64,000 nt of DNA, from positions 2,976,001 through 3,040,000 of the forward strand of contig NC_008228.1 of assembly GCF_000014225.1 (NCBI RefSeq), written 5' to 3'. Below, one piece after another: positions 19,517 through 29,326 of this stretch. This DNA comes from Paraglaciecola sp. T6c. Its GTDB lineage: Bacteria > Pseudomonadota > Gammaproteobacteria > Enterobacterales > Alteromonadaceae. The notes beneath the pieces were generated by a model, which made no database searches, was not told where the DNA came from, and saw nothing but the letters and a program-made list of their open reading frames with translations. A program made the translations under genes and the position numbers. Position 1 is the first letter of the stretch. Each line of letters starts with the position of its first letter.

Positions 19517-21190
19517 TTAATCTTCGCTCTTCGCCGCTTTAAAGGCTTCAGCAAATGCGTTAGCAAAACCAACTTCTTCTTGTTGGTTAACTTTGTCAAG
19601 TGCTTCTTTCTCGTCTGCTTGGTCTTTTGCTTTAACAGACAAGTTAACGATGCGGTTCTTACGGTCAACGCCCATGAACTTAGCTTCGATTTCGTCGCCT
19701 ACAGATGCTACTTCAGATGCATCTTCAACACGTTCGCGAGCTAAATCAGTTGCGCGGATGTAACCTTCAACTTCTTCTGCAAGTTTAACAGTTACGCCTT
19801 TGGCGTCAACTTCAGTCACAGTACCAACAACGATAGTACCTTTCTTAGTATCCGTCAGGTATTGGTTAAACGGATCTTCTTCAATCTGTTTAACACCTAG
19901 AGAGATACGCTCACGCTCTGGGTCAACTTGTAGAACAACAGCAGAGATTTCGTCGCCTTTCTTGTATTCACGAACAGCGTCTTCGCCAGTCTTGTTCCAA
20001 GAAATGTCAGACAAATGTACTAAGCCGTCAATGCCGCCGTCGAGACCGATAAAGATACCGAAGTCGGTGATAGACTTGATCTTACCACTAACTTTATCGC
20101 CTTTGCTCTGTGCCTTAGCAAACTCTTCCCATGGGTTAGGTTTACATTGCTTAAGGCCAAGAGAAATACGACGACGCTCTTCGTCAATTTCAAGAACCAT
20201 AACTTCAACAGTGTCACCCAAGTTAACCACTTTAGATGGGTGAATGTTTTTGTTAGTCCAATCCATTTCAGATACGTGAACTAGACCTTCAACGCCGTCT
20301 TCGATTTCAACGAAACAACCGTAGTCAGTTAGGTTAGTGACTGCACCGCTCAATTTAGAACCTTCAGGGTAACGCTCTGCAATTTCTTGCCAAGGATCGT
20401 TGCCCATTTGTTTCATACCTAATGAAACACGAGATTTTTCTTTGTCGAACTTAAGTACTTTAACGTTGATTTCATCACCAACATTAACGATCTCACTTGG
20501 GTGCTTAACGCGTTTCCAAGCCATATCAGTAATGTGTAGAAGACCATCAACACCACCAAGATCAACGAACGCGCCGTAATCAGTAAGGTTCTTAACGATA
20601 CCTTTAACTTCATGGCCTTCTTCAAGGTTAGCAAGAAGTTGATCACGTTCTGCGCTGCTTTCTGCTTCGATAACCGCACGACGTGAAACAACCACGTTGT
20701 TACGCTTAGCATCAAGCTTGATAACTTTGAATTCCAGTTCTTTACCTTCAAGATGAGTCGTGTCGCGTACTGGGCGTACGTCAACCAATGAACCAGGTAA
20801 GAATGCACGAACTGTATTCACTTCAACCGTAAAGCCACCTTTGACCTTACCATTGATAACACCTTTAATCGTTTCTTTGTCATCGTAAGCTTTTTCTAGC
20901 TCAACCCAGGCTTCGTGACGTTTTGCTTTTTCGCGAGACAAGATTGTTTCACCGAAACCGTCTTCAATTGCGTCTAGAGCAACGTCAACTTGGTCTCCGA
21001 TTTCAACATCTAGTGTACCGTCAGCATTACGGAATTGTTCAGCTGGGATCGCGCTTTCAGATTTCAAACCTGCGTCTACAAGTACGATGTCTTTGTCGAT
21101 AGATACGATAGTACCTTTAACAATTGCACCTGGACGGGTTTCGATTTCTTTTAAGCTTTCTTCAAATAGTTGAGCAAAATTTTCAGTCAT
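19517..21190 (-). CDS. rpsA: 30S ribosomal protein S1
   Basis: Largest ribosomal protein; brings mRNAs, especially structured or weak-SD ones, to the 30S subunit. Six S1/OB repeats are recognisable over 557 aa (for example [58 protein letters not shown]). I start at [17 protein letters not shown] (21190), which matches the family; the 26-residue upstream extension is rejected. There is no clear Shine-Dalgarno before this ATG, as in E. coli rpsA, where S1 represses its own structured leader. Confidence 0.97.
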   Translation of the reverse strand: MTENFAQLFEESLKEIETRPGAIVKGTIVSIDKDIVLVDAGLKSESAIPAEQFRNADGTLDVEIGDQVDVALDAIEDGFGETILSREKAKRHEAWVELEKAYDDKETIKGVINGKVKGGFTVEVNTVRAFLPGSLVDVRPVRDTTHLEGKELEFKVIKLDAKRNNVVVSRRAVIEAESSAERDQLLANLEEGHEVKGIVKNLTDYGAFVDLGGVDGLLHITDMAWKRVKHPSEIVNVGDEINVKVLKFDKEKSRVSLGMKQMGNDPWQEIAERYPEGSKLSGAVTNLTDYGCFVEIEDGVEGLVHVSEMDWTNKNIHPSKVVNLGDTVEVMVLEIDEERRRISLGLKQCKPNPWEEFAKAQSKGDKVSGKIKSITDFGIFIGLDGGIDGLVHLSDISWNKTGEDAVREYKKGDEISAVVLQVDPERERISLGVKQIEEDPFNQYLTDTKKGTIVVGTVTEVDAKGVTVKLAEEVEGYIRATDLARERVEDASEVASVGDEIEAKFMGVDRKNRIVNLSVKAKDQADEKEALDKVNQQEEVGFANAFAEAFKAAKSED

Positions 21191-21313
21191 AGTTAAGTTA
21201 TTTGTTTCATTTTGACATCCACACTGCAATCCGGCTAACGTGGGGTTGTTATTCATTGCCAACTTCATCCTGATGTTGGGCAGTTTACAAGTGATATAAT
21301 GCTAGCTCTTAAA

Positions 21314-21991
21314 TCAGATTTCGATTTTAGAACTAGCAAATTCAGTAATCTTATCAATTACTTGCGTTATTGTTAATTCAGTAGAATCAACAATAAGCGC
21401 GTCTTTTGCTGGTACTAAAGGCGCTACGCTGCGATTTGAGTCGCGCTCGTCACGAGCCTCTATGTCAGCCAAAAGGCGCAATATGCTAACATTATGACCA
21501 GCTTCTTTCAACTGATTAAATCTACGGCTAGCACGCTCTTGGGCGCTCGCCGTAAGAAATATCTTTACATCTGCCTCAGGGAATACAATGGTACCCATGT
21601 CACGTCCATCGGCGACAAGACCTGGCGCTTCTTTAAATGCTCGCTGGCGACGCAGTAACGCCTCACGAATACTTGGTAGTGACGCCACTTTGGAGGCCAC
21701 TGCCCCGACCTCTTCTGTACGAATGTCATCACTGACATCTTCGCCTTCTAAAATCACCTTACAGCCATGCTCTGCTGGCTCAAAGTTAACATCCAAGCCC
21801 GAAGCCAATGGCAATAGGCCTGCTTCGTCATTAGGATCAATTTGATGATGGATAGAGGCGATAGCCAAAACACGATAGATCGCGCCGCTGTCGAGGAAGT
21901 GCCAACCTAAACGATTGGCTAATAAGGTACTCACGGTGCCCTTACCAGCTCCACTTGGGCCGTCTACTGTGATGACGGGAAATAATTGCAT
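21314..21991 (-). CDS. cmk: Cytidylate kinase
   Basis: Phosphorylates CMP and dCMP with ATP. P-loop [13 protein letters not shown] at residues about 9-21, then DSGAIYRV and [15 protein letters not shown], and LID region [13 protein letters not shown]. Start at 21991 ([11 protein letters not shown], 225 aa) has AGGAG 7-8 nt upstream. It lies between aroA and rpsA, as in E. coli and Pseudomonas. Confidence 0.96.
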   Translation of the reverse strand: MQLFPVITVDGPSGAGKGTVSTLLANRLGWHFLDSGAIYRVLAIASIHHQIDPNDEAGLLPLASGLDVNFEPAEHGCKVILEGEDVSDDIRTEEVGAVASKVASLPSIREALLRRQRAFKEAPGLVADGRDMGTIVFPEADVKIFLTASAQERASRRFNQLKEAGHNVSILRLLADIEARDERDSNRSVAPLVPAKDALIVDSTELTITQVIDKITEFASSKIEI

Positions 21992-22116
21992 GCTCTCTCC
22001 TGAGCTAATGAAAATCGCGCGCAATTATACCCGTTGAATTTATATAAGCAATGTAAGCAAGTTTACAATCTTGTGACCGCTGTAAACACGAGCTCATGTT
22101 CACAGCGGTCACTAAT

Positions 22117-23406
22117 TTAGGCGCTTATTTGCTTTAGGCGAGTGAAGTAATCAGGGAAAGTTTTAGCCGTACAGTCAGGATCGTTAATCGTCACAGGTGT
22201 ATCGCTCAATGCCACAAGTGAAAAACACATAGCTACGCGGTGATCATCGTAAGTATCGATATCAGTTTGAATCAACGTGTTCGGAGGCGTAATAGTGATG
22301 TAATCTTGACCTTCGATAACCTCTGCACCCACTTTACGTAATTCACAGGCCATAGCGGCTAATCTGTCTGTTTCTTTGACGCGCCAATTATAAATATTAC
22401 GAATTGACGTGGTGCCTTCGGCAAATAATGCGGTCGTTGCGATGGTCATTGCTGCATCAGGGATGTGGTTCATGTCCATATCGACCGCAGTCAAAGGTGC
22501 ACCTGTGACTTCAATATAGTCATCGCCCCATGTGATTTTCGCGCCCATTTTTTCGAGCACATCGGCGAAACGAATATCCCCTTGAATACTCTTCTTTCCT
22601 ACGCCGGTAACACGCACCGTGCCGCCTTTAATGGCACCCGCGGCTAAAAAGTAAGATGCAGATGAGGCATCACCTTCAACCAAAAAATCGCCAGCAGCTT
22701 GGTACTGTTGGTTACCTTTGACAGTGAAGCTTTGGTAGTTGTTGTTTTCAACGGTTATACCAAATTGCGCCATGGTATTAAGCGTAATGTCTATATAAGG
22801 TTTCGATACCAACTCTCCGACAATATTGATAACGCTGTCATGTTCAAATAATGGCGCGGCCATGAGTAACGCGGTTAAAAACTGACTAGAAACCGCGCCT
22901 TCCACACTAATATTGCCGCCTTTTAACGCCATACCCTTCATTTTTAATGGTGGATAGCCTTCATTTTTCAAATAGGTAATCTGAGCACCGGCTTGGCGTA
23001 GTGAATCAACTAAGGCGCCAATTGGGCGCTCTTCCATCCGGGGTTCCCCCGTTAATTCAAACTCACCTATGGAGGTGGCTAATACAGCACATAAAGGACG
23101 CATAGCGGTGCCTGCATTGCCTAAAAATAATGTCTCTAGATTATCCACACTAAAACCACGACCTAAGCCTTGCACCCAACACTCGGTCTTATCGTCTGAT
23201 AAGCGGTAGTTTACACCCAGTTGAGTCAATGCTTTTAGCATGTGGCGAATGTCCTCACTGTCGAGTAAATTAGTGAGATGCGTTTCACCATTTGCTACAG
23301 CGGCAAGCAATAAAGCACGATTAGACAAACTTTTAGAGCCAGGCACGTTAACTGTGCCTGAAATCGCCGAAATGGGATTGAGTAACAATGGAGCTGAACG
23401 ACTCAT
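22117..23406 (-). CDS. aroA: 3-phosphoshikimate 1-carboxyvinyltransferase (EPSP synthase)
   Basis: Sixth step of the shikimate pathway: adds enolpyruvyl from PEP to shikimate 3-phosphate. The conserved glycine loop [13 protein letters not shown] (about residues 88-100), N-terminal [20 protein letters not shown] and [12 protein letters not shown] near the C-terminus are all present. [10 protein letters not shown] is the class I (glyphosate-sensitive) form. Start MSRSAP at 23406 (429 aa) has GAGGA 9 nt upstream and falls 1 nt after the serC stop, giving a serC-aroA operon as in E. coli. The longer frame overlapping serC is rejected. Confidence 0.96.
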   Translation of the reverse strand: MSRSAPLLLNPISAISGTVNVPGSKSLSNRALLLAAVANGETHLTNLLDSEDIRHMLKALTQLGVNYRLSDDKTECWVQGLGRGFSVDNLETLFLGNAGTAMRPLCAVLATSIGEFELTGEPRMEERPIGALVDSLRQAGAQITYLKNEGYPPLKMKGMALKGGNISVEGAVSSQFLTALLMAAPLFEHDSVINIVGELVSKPYIDITLNTMAQFGITVENNNYQSFTVKGNQQYQAAGDFLVEGDASSASYFLAAGAIKGGTVRVTGVGKKSIQGDIRFADVLEKMGAKITWGDDYIEVTGAPLTAVDMDMNHIPDAAMTIATTALFAEGTTSIRNIYNWRVKETDRLAAMACELRKVGAEVIEGQDYITITPPNTLIQTDIDTYDDHRVAMCFSLVALSDTPVTINDPDCTAKTFPDYFTRLKQISA

Positions 23407-23407
23407 A

Positions 23408-24493
23408 TTAACCATTCCTCTTAGCAAATTCTTGCATGAAGTTAACCAAGGCTTGCACACCTTCGATTGGCATGGCGTTGTAGATACTAGCGCGCATACC
23501 ACCAACAATACGATGACCTTTTAAAGCTTTTAGCCCAGCATTTTCAGCTTCAGCTAAAAACTGCTTATCTAGTTCTGCATTTTTCAAATGAAACGTGACA
23601 TTCATGCGAGAGCGATATTCAGGGGCAACATTGTTGCTATAAAAACCTAGGTCATCAATACATGAGTAAAGTAGATCTGATTTAGCTTTGTTGCGTTCAG
23701 CCATCGCTGCTACGCCGCCCTGCTCTTTTAACCACTTGAAAACCAAGCCTGCTAAATACCAAGCAAACGTTGGTGGCGTGTTATACATAGAATCATGTTT
23801 AGCGATAACCGTGTAATCGAAGATCGCAGGGGTAATCGAGCGTGCCTTGTCCAACAAGTCGTCGCGAACTATTACAACGGATAAACCTGAAGGCCCAATA
23901 TTTTTTTGGGCTCCGGCGTAGATCACGCCAAATTTACTCACGTCGATAGGCTGCGACAAAATATTCGATGACATATCTGCCACAAGGGGTATGTCTCCTG
24001 TTTCTGGGATCCAGTTGATTTCAACGCCATCTACCGTCTCATTGGGGCAATAGTGAATATAAGCGGCATCAGGATTTTGATTCCAAGTGTCTTGGGTAGG
24101 CATCACCACTAGGCCGTCTTCATTAGTCGTAGTAGCGGCGATATTCACGTTAATGTATTTTTGCGCTTCATCAACGGCGCTTTTTGACCAGGAGCCACTC
24201 ACTATATAGTCAGCGCTGTCACCTTCTTGTGACAAGTTAAGAGGCACTGCAGAGAACTGACCACGGCCACCACCGTGAGTAAACAACACTTTGTAGTTAT
24301 CAGGGATACTCAATAAGTCTCGCAAGTCTTGCTCGGCGGTTTCAGCAAGGGCAATAAACTCTTTACTACGATGACTCATTTCCATCACCGAACAACCTTG
24401 GTTCTGCCAGTTGATGAATTCATTTTGGGCTTGCTGCATCACAGCTTCGGGTAACATGGCCGGACCGGCACAAAAATTATAAACCTTGGTCAT
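23408..24493 (-). CDS. serC: Phosphoserine aminotransferase
   Basis: PLP enzyme of serine (and pyridoxine) synthesis. Of 361 aa; N-terminus [19 protein letters not shown], phosphate-binding [19 protein letters not shown]-lysine in [16 protein letters not shown] and C-terminal [19 protein letters not shown]. First gene of serC-aroA(-cmk), with a terminator of gyrA origin between it and gyrA being absent; the hairpin at 24511-24540 lies just upstream of it. Confidence 0.97.
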   Translation of the reverse strand: MTKVYNFCAGPAMLPEAVMQQAQNEFINWQNQGCSVMEMSHRSKEFIALAETAEQDLRDLLSIPDNYKVLFTHGGGRGQFSAVPLNLSQEGDSADYIVSGSWSKSAVDEAQKYINVNIAATTTNEDGLVVMPTQDTWNQNPDAAYIHYCPNETVDGVEINWIPETGDIPLVADMSSNILSQPIDVSKFGVIYAGAQKNIGPSGLSVVIVRDDLLDKARSITPAIFDYTVIAKHDSMYNTPPTFAWYLAGLVFKWLKEQGGVAAMAERNKAKSDLLYSCIDDLGFYSNNVAPEYRSRMNVTFHLKNAELDKQFLAEAENAGLKALKGHRIVGGMRASIYNAMPIEGVQALVNFMQEFAKRNG

Positions 24494-24510
24494 TCTTTAA
24501 TTTCCGATAC

Positions 24511-24540
24511 AAAAAGAGCGGCTAAGCCGCTCGTTTTAAA
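24511..24540 (-). terminator. Terminator downstream of gyrA
   Basis: Hairpin AAACGAGCGGC-TTA-GCCGCTCTTTTTG on the minus strand, about 50-80 nt after the gyrA stop and 18 nt before the serC start. It should keep gyrA and serC transcription apart. Confidence 0.8.
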
Positions 24541-24592
24541 AAACTATAGGATAATAAAGTAAGCGTGCAGCCTACCTTACCATCTACGGGCT

Positions 24593-27286
24593 TTACTCTT
24601 CGTTTTGAGGATCTTCATCCGTGGTGTTATCCACGTCTGATGCTGCGGCTTCGACTGTCTCGTCACCTTCAGCTAACGCCTCTAGTTCTTCTTCTAACTC
24701 TTCAACTTCATCGATGCGCTGCAGACCTACAACATGTTCGTCCTCTCCGGTCCGTATTAAGCGTACGCCCTGAGTGTTACGACCCACGGTAGAGACTTCA
24801 CCGACGCGAGTACGTACTAAAGTACCTTGGTCACTGATCAGCATGATTTCATCGCTGTCATTGACCTGTACAGCACCGACGACCTTACCGTTACGCTCTG
24901 AAACCTTAATGGATACCACACCTTGCGTGGCACGGCTTTTCGCTGGGTAATCTTCGACAGGGGTACGTTTACCGAAACCATTTTCGGTGGCGGTTAAAAT
25001 CGCGCCATCACCTTGAGGTACAATCAACGACACCACTTTTTGGCCATCTTGTAAGCGTATGCCACGAACACCTGTTGCTGTGCGCCCCATTGGACGTAGT
25101 GCTAGGATTTCTTCGCCAGTTTCAGGATCAATTTTAACTGCCCCTGTTTCTGAATCACGCGCTTTCTCATTAAAGCGAACGACTTTACCCGCATCCGAGA
25201 ACAACATGATATCACTGCTACCGTCGGTAATATCAACACCGATTAACTCATCACCGTCGTTCAAGTTGACCGCGATAATACCGTTTGCACGTGGGCGTGA
25301 GTACTGGACCAAGGCCGTTTTCTTCACCGTACCATTAGCCGTAGCCATTAAGACGTATTTACCTTCTTCAAATTCTTGAATAGGCAAAATCGCAGTGATA
25401 CGTTCATTTGCTTCCAACGGTAAAATATTCACAATTGGACGACCGCGTGCATTACGACTCGCTAATGGCAATTGGTATACTTTTAGCCAATACAATCGGC
25501 CGCGAGTAGAGAAGCACAAAATGTGGTCATGGGTATTGGCCACCAGTAACTTCTCGATGAAATCTTCTTCTTTCATCTTGGTCGCTGATTTACCTTTACC
25601 ACCACGGCGCTGCGACTCGTAATCGTTTAGCTTTTGATACTTTACGTAACCTTCACGAGATAGCGTCACCACAACCTCTTCACGTTCAATCAAGTCTTCA
25701 ATATCGATATCGTGAGATGCGGCAGTGATTTCAGTGCGGCGCTCATCACCGAATTCATCACGAATTTTTTCAAGCTCTTCACGTATGACTTCCATCAAGC
25801 GCTCAGGGCTACCTAATATATGCAGTAATTCTGCAATCAAGTCTAATAACTCTTTGTACTCAGAAAGAATTTTTTCGTGCTCAAGACCCGTTAATTTATT
25901 CAAACGTAAGTCAAGGATTGCTTGTGCTTGCTGCTCTGTTAAATAGTACAAGCCATCACGAATACCAAACTCGGGCTCTAACCAATCAGGACGAGCGGCG
26001 TCATTACCGGCACGCTCTAACATGTCAGACACATCGCCTAACGCCCAACCTTGAGCCGTCAATGATATTTTGGCATCAGACGGGCTTTTAGACGCTTTAA
26101 TCAGTGCGATTATCGGGTCTATATTAGCCAAAGCAATCGCTAAACCTTCAAGAATATGAGCACGCTCACGGGCTTTCTTCAGTTCGAAAACCGTACGGCG
26201 TGTGACCACTTCGCGGCGGTGTAAAACGAAGGCTTGCAGTATCTCAAGTAAATTGAACACTTTAGGCTGAGTTTTATCCAGTGCCACCATGTTGATCCCA
26301 AACACGGTTTGCATCTGTGTTTGTGAATATAAGTGGTTCAGTAAGACTTCACCTGACTCGTTACGTTTCACTTCAACTACAATACGCATGCCGTCTTTAT
26401 CAGACTCATCACGTAGGGCTGAAATGCCTTCAATTTTCTTTTCTTTTACCAGCTCGGCTATCTTTTCAATTAGGCGCGCTTTGTTGACCTGATAAGGAAT
26501 TTCGTGAACGACTATGGTTTCTTTACCATTGTCTTCGCGCTCAATCTCTGCGCGGGCGCGCATATATATTTTTCCACGCCCCGTACGGTACGCTTCTTCA
26601 ATACCCTTACGACCACTTATAAAGGCAGCGGTCGGGAAATCTGGGCCTGGGATATATTCCATCAATTCTTCAATGGAAAGCTCAGGCTTATCAATTAACG
26701 CGATACACCCGTTCACAACTTCGGTTAAGTTGTGAGGAGGAATGTTAGTCGCCATACCAACAGCAATACCTGAAGAACCATTGATTAATAGGTTGGGTAC
26801 TTTAGTGGGCAGTACGTCAGGGATGAATTCGGTACCGTCGTAATTCGGAACGAAGTCGACGGTTTCTTTTTCTAAATCCGCTAATAATTCATGGGAAATT
26901 TTCGCCATACGAATTTCGGTGTAACGCATTGCAGCGGCTGAATCACCATCAACAGAACCGAAGTTACCTTGACCATCTACCAGCATGTAACGTAAAGAAA
27001 ACGGCTGAGCCATACGTACGATGGTATCGTAAACAGCCGAGTCTCCATGTGGGTGGTACTTACCGATAACATCACCGACAACACGTGCCGATTTTTTATA
27101 GGGTTTGTTAAAATCGTTTTTCAGCTCGTTCATAGCGAACAAAACCCGGCGATGCACGGGCTTCAAGCCATCTCTTACATCAGGCAGCGCCCTGCCTACA
27201 ATTACGCTCATGGCGTAATCAAGATAAGAATTTTTAAGTTCTTCTTCAATATTAATAGGAAGAATTTCTTGGGCGTGATCAGTCAT
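24593..27286 (-). CDS. gyrA: DNA gyrase subunit A
   Basis: Breakage-reunion subunit of gyrase, 897 aa. The catalytic Tyr is residue 122 ([11 protein letters not shown]). The quinolone region keeps Ser83 and Asp87 ([10 protein letters not shown]), the sensitive wild-type form. The GyrA box QRRGGKG opens the C-terminal DNA-wrapping beta-pinwheel, and a strongly acidic tail ([14 protein letters not shown]) closes the protein. It is divergent from ubiG, as in E. coli and Pseudomonas. Confidence 0.98.
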   Translation of the reverse strand: MTDHAQEILPINIEEELKNSYLDYAMSVIVGRALPDVRDGLKPVHRRVLFAMNELKNDFNKPYKKSARVVGDVIGKYHPHGDSAVYDTIVRMAQPFSLRYMLVDGQGNFGSVDGDSAAAMRYTEIRMAKISHELLADLEKETVDFVPNYDGTEFIPDVLPTKVPNLLINGSSGIAVGMATNIPPHNLTEVVNGCIALIDKPELSIEELMEYIPGPDFPTAAFISGRKGIEEAYRTGRGKIYMRARAEIEREDNGKETIVVHEIPYQVNKARLIEKIAELVKEKKIEGISALRDESDKDGMRIVVEVKRNESGEVLLNHLYSQTQMQTVFGINMVALDKTQPKVFNLLEILQAFVLHRREVVTRRTVFELKKARERAHILEGLAIALANIDPIIALIKASKSPSDAKISLTAQGWALGDVSDMLERAGNDAARPDWLEPEFGIRDGLYYLTEQQAQAILDLRLNKLTGLEHEKILSEYKELLDLIAELLHILGSPERLMEVIREELEKIRDEFGDERRTEITAASHDIDIEDLIEREEVVVTLSREGYVKYQKLNDYESQRRGGKGKSATKMKEEDFIEKLLVANTHDHILCFSTRGRLYWLKVYQLPLASRNARGRPIVNILPLEANERITAILPIQEFEEGKYVLMATANGTVKKTALVQYSRPRANGIIAVNLNDGDELIGVDITDGSSDIMLFSDAGKVVRFNEKARDSETGAVKIDPETGEEILALRPMGRTATGVRGIRLQDGQKVVSLIVPQGDGAILTATENGFGKRTPVEDYPAKSRATQGVVSIKVSERNGKVVGAVQVNDSDEIMLISDQGTLVRTRVGEVSTVGRNTQGVRLIRTGEDEHVVGLQRIDEVEELEEELEALAEGDETVEAAASDVDNTTDEDPQNEE

Positions 27287-27566
27287 ATACAGCCTTGTCC
27301 CTAGTCATTATTATTAGAAATAGAATTAGACATAAAATTTACAATCCGCGTCAGTGCATTTGAGCTAGGCCTCAAAATAACAGTCAACGATTAACTCTGG
27401 AATTTCGTATTATCGAGCCTTGGGATTCTAACACTGACCGTAAAAAATAAATAGATAGGATCCGCTCATATAGTAGCCAAAGACGCTAAAAAACCGCATA
27501 TATTGCGCTAGCCAGCTTTAATACATGCTGGCTATAATAGCGAAATTCAAATTTTTGGACCGCAAT

Positions 27567-28286
27567 ATGAACTCAGCTCAAAATGTTGACCATCAAGAAA
27601 TACAGAAATTTGCCGATTTGGCATCTCGTTGGTGGGACCTAAACGGGGAGTTTAAACCCTTACATACCATCAACCCACTTAGAACCGATTATATCGTGCA
27701 GCGCACTCAAGGGCTTGAAGGCAAGAAAGTGATTGATGTGGGTTGCGGTGGCGGTATTTTAGCGGAAAGTATGGCGCGCGCGGGTGCTGAGGTATCCGGC
27801 ATTGATATGGGCGAAGCCCCGCTTGAAGTAGCAAGATTACATAGCCTTGAATCACAATTAAGCATTGACTATCAGCTGTCAACAGCGGAAGAGTTCGCTG
27901 ATGCCCATCCTGGGCAATTCGATGTGGTGACTTGTATGGAAATGCTCGAACATGTGCCTGACCCGTCATCTGTAGTTGAGGCTTGTAGCAGACTGGTTAA
28001 ACCTGGCGGCACGGTATTTTTCTCGACCTTAAACCGTAATATCAAATCATATTTGATGGCGATAGTTGGCGCAGAGCACATTCTTAAATTAGTGCCCAAA
28101 GAAACCCACAATCATGACAAGTTTATTAAACCCTCGGAATTATTAAACTGGGTAGACAATACACCTTTGATGGCGAAACATATGACAGGCCTGCATGTAA
28201 ACCCCATTACTCAACAGTTTTATTTATCTGACAAAAACGTTGACGTGAATTACATCGTACATTGTCAGCATGGCGGTGATGCATAA
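27567..28286 (+). CDS. ubiG: Ubiquinone biosynthesis O-methyltransferase UbiG
   Basis: SAM-dependent enzyme doing both O-methylations in ubiquinone synthesis. It begins [19 protein letters not shown], with [14 protein letters not shown] typical of UbiG, SAM motif [17 protein letters not shown] and [12 protein letters not shown], then FFSTLNRN. Start at 27567 gives 239 aa, the family length, with GGA 9 nt upstream. Downstream the HAD phosphatase begins 1 nt after its stop. Confidence 0.96.
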   Translation: MNSAQNVDHQEIQKFADLASRWWDLNGEFKPLHTINPLRTDYIVQRTQGLEGKKVIDVGCGGGILAESMARAGAEVSGIDMGEAPLEVARLHSLESQLSIDYQLSTAEEFADAHPGQFDVVTCMEMLEHVPDPSSVVEACSRLVKPGGTVFFSTLNRNIKSYLMAIVGAEHILKLVPKETHNHDKFIKPSELLNWVDNTPLMAKHMTGLHVNPITQQFYLSDKNVDVNYIVHCQHGGDA

Positions 28287-28287
28287 C

Positions 28288-28944
28288 ATGCTAAATAAGC
28301 CCAAAGGTGTATTGTTCGATTTAGACGGTACGTTATTAGACACTGCACGAGATTTAGGCAATGCCCTAAACTGGGTTTTACACCAACATAAAATGCCCTC
28401 ATGCGCGTTCAGCGTATATCGTAATATTGCTTCTGATGGCTCTCAAGGATTACTCGAAATAGGCTTTGGCGATAGGCTCGCGGATTTTGACGTCGAAGCA
28501 CTTAGGGCCCTTTTTCTTGAAAGATATGAACAAGAGATATGTGTAGATACCGTGTCGTTTGATGGCATTAGAGAGCTACTTGCACGTTTAGATAAGGATA
28601 ATATCCCTTGGGGCATAGTGACCAATAAACCACAATGGCTCACCGAGCTTTTGTTACCTCATTTTGACGAGTTTGCCCAGTGCCAAGTGGTCATCAGTGG
28701 CGACACGTTAGAAAAACGCAAACCCCACCCTTTGCCCCTGATACATGCTGCAAACGCGATGAACATTAATCCTACAGAGTGTTGGTATATCGGCGATGCT
28801 AAACGTGACATAGATGCCGCAAAAGCTGCGAACATGTTTAGTGTGGTGGCAAACTATGGATACATAGGCCCAGAGCATAGATCAGACAGCTGGAATGCGG
28901 ATCTGTACATTGATCAACCACAGGCAATCCTCGCCCACCTATAA
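28288..28944 (+). CDS. HAD phosphatase next to ubiG (Gph/MupP type)
   Basis: HAD-superfamily hydrolase, 218 aa, with motif I FDLDGTLLDT (nucleophile and acid Asp), motif II IVTNKP, motif III Lys in KRKPHPLP and motif IV YIGDAKRDIDAA. The family includes phosphoglycolate phosphatase and MurNAc 6-phosphate phosphatase MupP. In Pseudomonas the gene right after ubiG is mupP, in the AmgK/MurU cell-wall recycling route, so MupP is a good alternative to Gph. The sequence alone does not decide. Start at 28288 is 2 nt after the ubiG stop; an overlapping ATG at 28270 exists. Confidence 0.8.
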   Translation: MLNKPKGVLFDLDGTLLDTARDLGNALNWVLHQHKMPSCAFSVYRNIASDGSQGLLEIGFGDRLADFDVEALRALFLERYEQEICVDTVSFDGIRELLARLDKDNIPWGIVTNKPQWLTELLLPHFDEFAQCQVVISGDTLEKRKPHPLPLIHAANAMNINPTECWYIGDAKRDIDAAKAANMFSVVANYGYIGPEHRSDSWNADLYIDQPQAILAHL

Positions 28945-29326
28945 CACCAAACACGATATGTAGTGGTTTTGTAAACACCTAGACACTATATATCGTGAAA
29001 TTATAACAACTGATTTTTTCGATTAAAAAAGTTTATAAAAAAATAATTCCTAAAAATGATCTTGCATTCCCTATACATGCAAAGAGAATGGCCTTGTTAG
29101 GTGAGTCGTTACTAACATAAATTTTCTGTTGATTTGAACGTCTACAAAAGCACCAGATGTGGGGTTGCAAAGGCACTAAAACCTCATTATCTTGTGTTTT
29201 ATCGACAGGATGGTCGTTGTAAAAAAGATCCGCAACTTTCCCTCTTCGTCAAGCATAATTTCCACAGAAATGGTGAAATTCACCGTTTCTATATTTTGTA
29301 AAAACTATAATCAAAACGGCGTATAC
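28945..29326. other. 382-nt spacer: nrdAB control region
   Basis: Non-coding spacer between the HAD phosphatase and nrdA. It holds the two NrdR boxes (28951-28998) and AT-rich sequence downstream of them, where the nrdA promoter is expected. The open frame extending nrdA upstream to 29192 crosses this region but has no family support. Confidence 0.7.
28951..28998. promoter_or_regulatory. Tandem NrdR boxes upstream of nrdA
   Basis: Two 16-bp near-palindromes, ACACGATATGTAGTGG (28951-28966) and ACACTATATATCGTGA (28983-28998), match the NrdR box (ACAC-AT-rich-GTGT). Their starts are 32 bp apart, about three helical turns, the spacing typical of cooperative NrdR sites. NrdR represses ribonucleotide reductase genes when dATP is high. 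Confidence 0.85.

Noticed and set aside
19459-19668. Minus frame at the 3' end of rpsA
   Set aside because: Low-complexity, Lys-rich and overlapping the true S1 frame; a shadow of rpsA.
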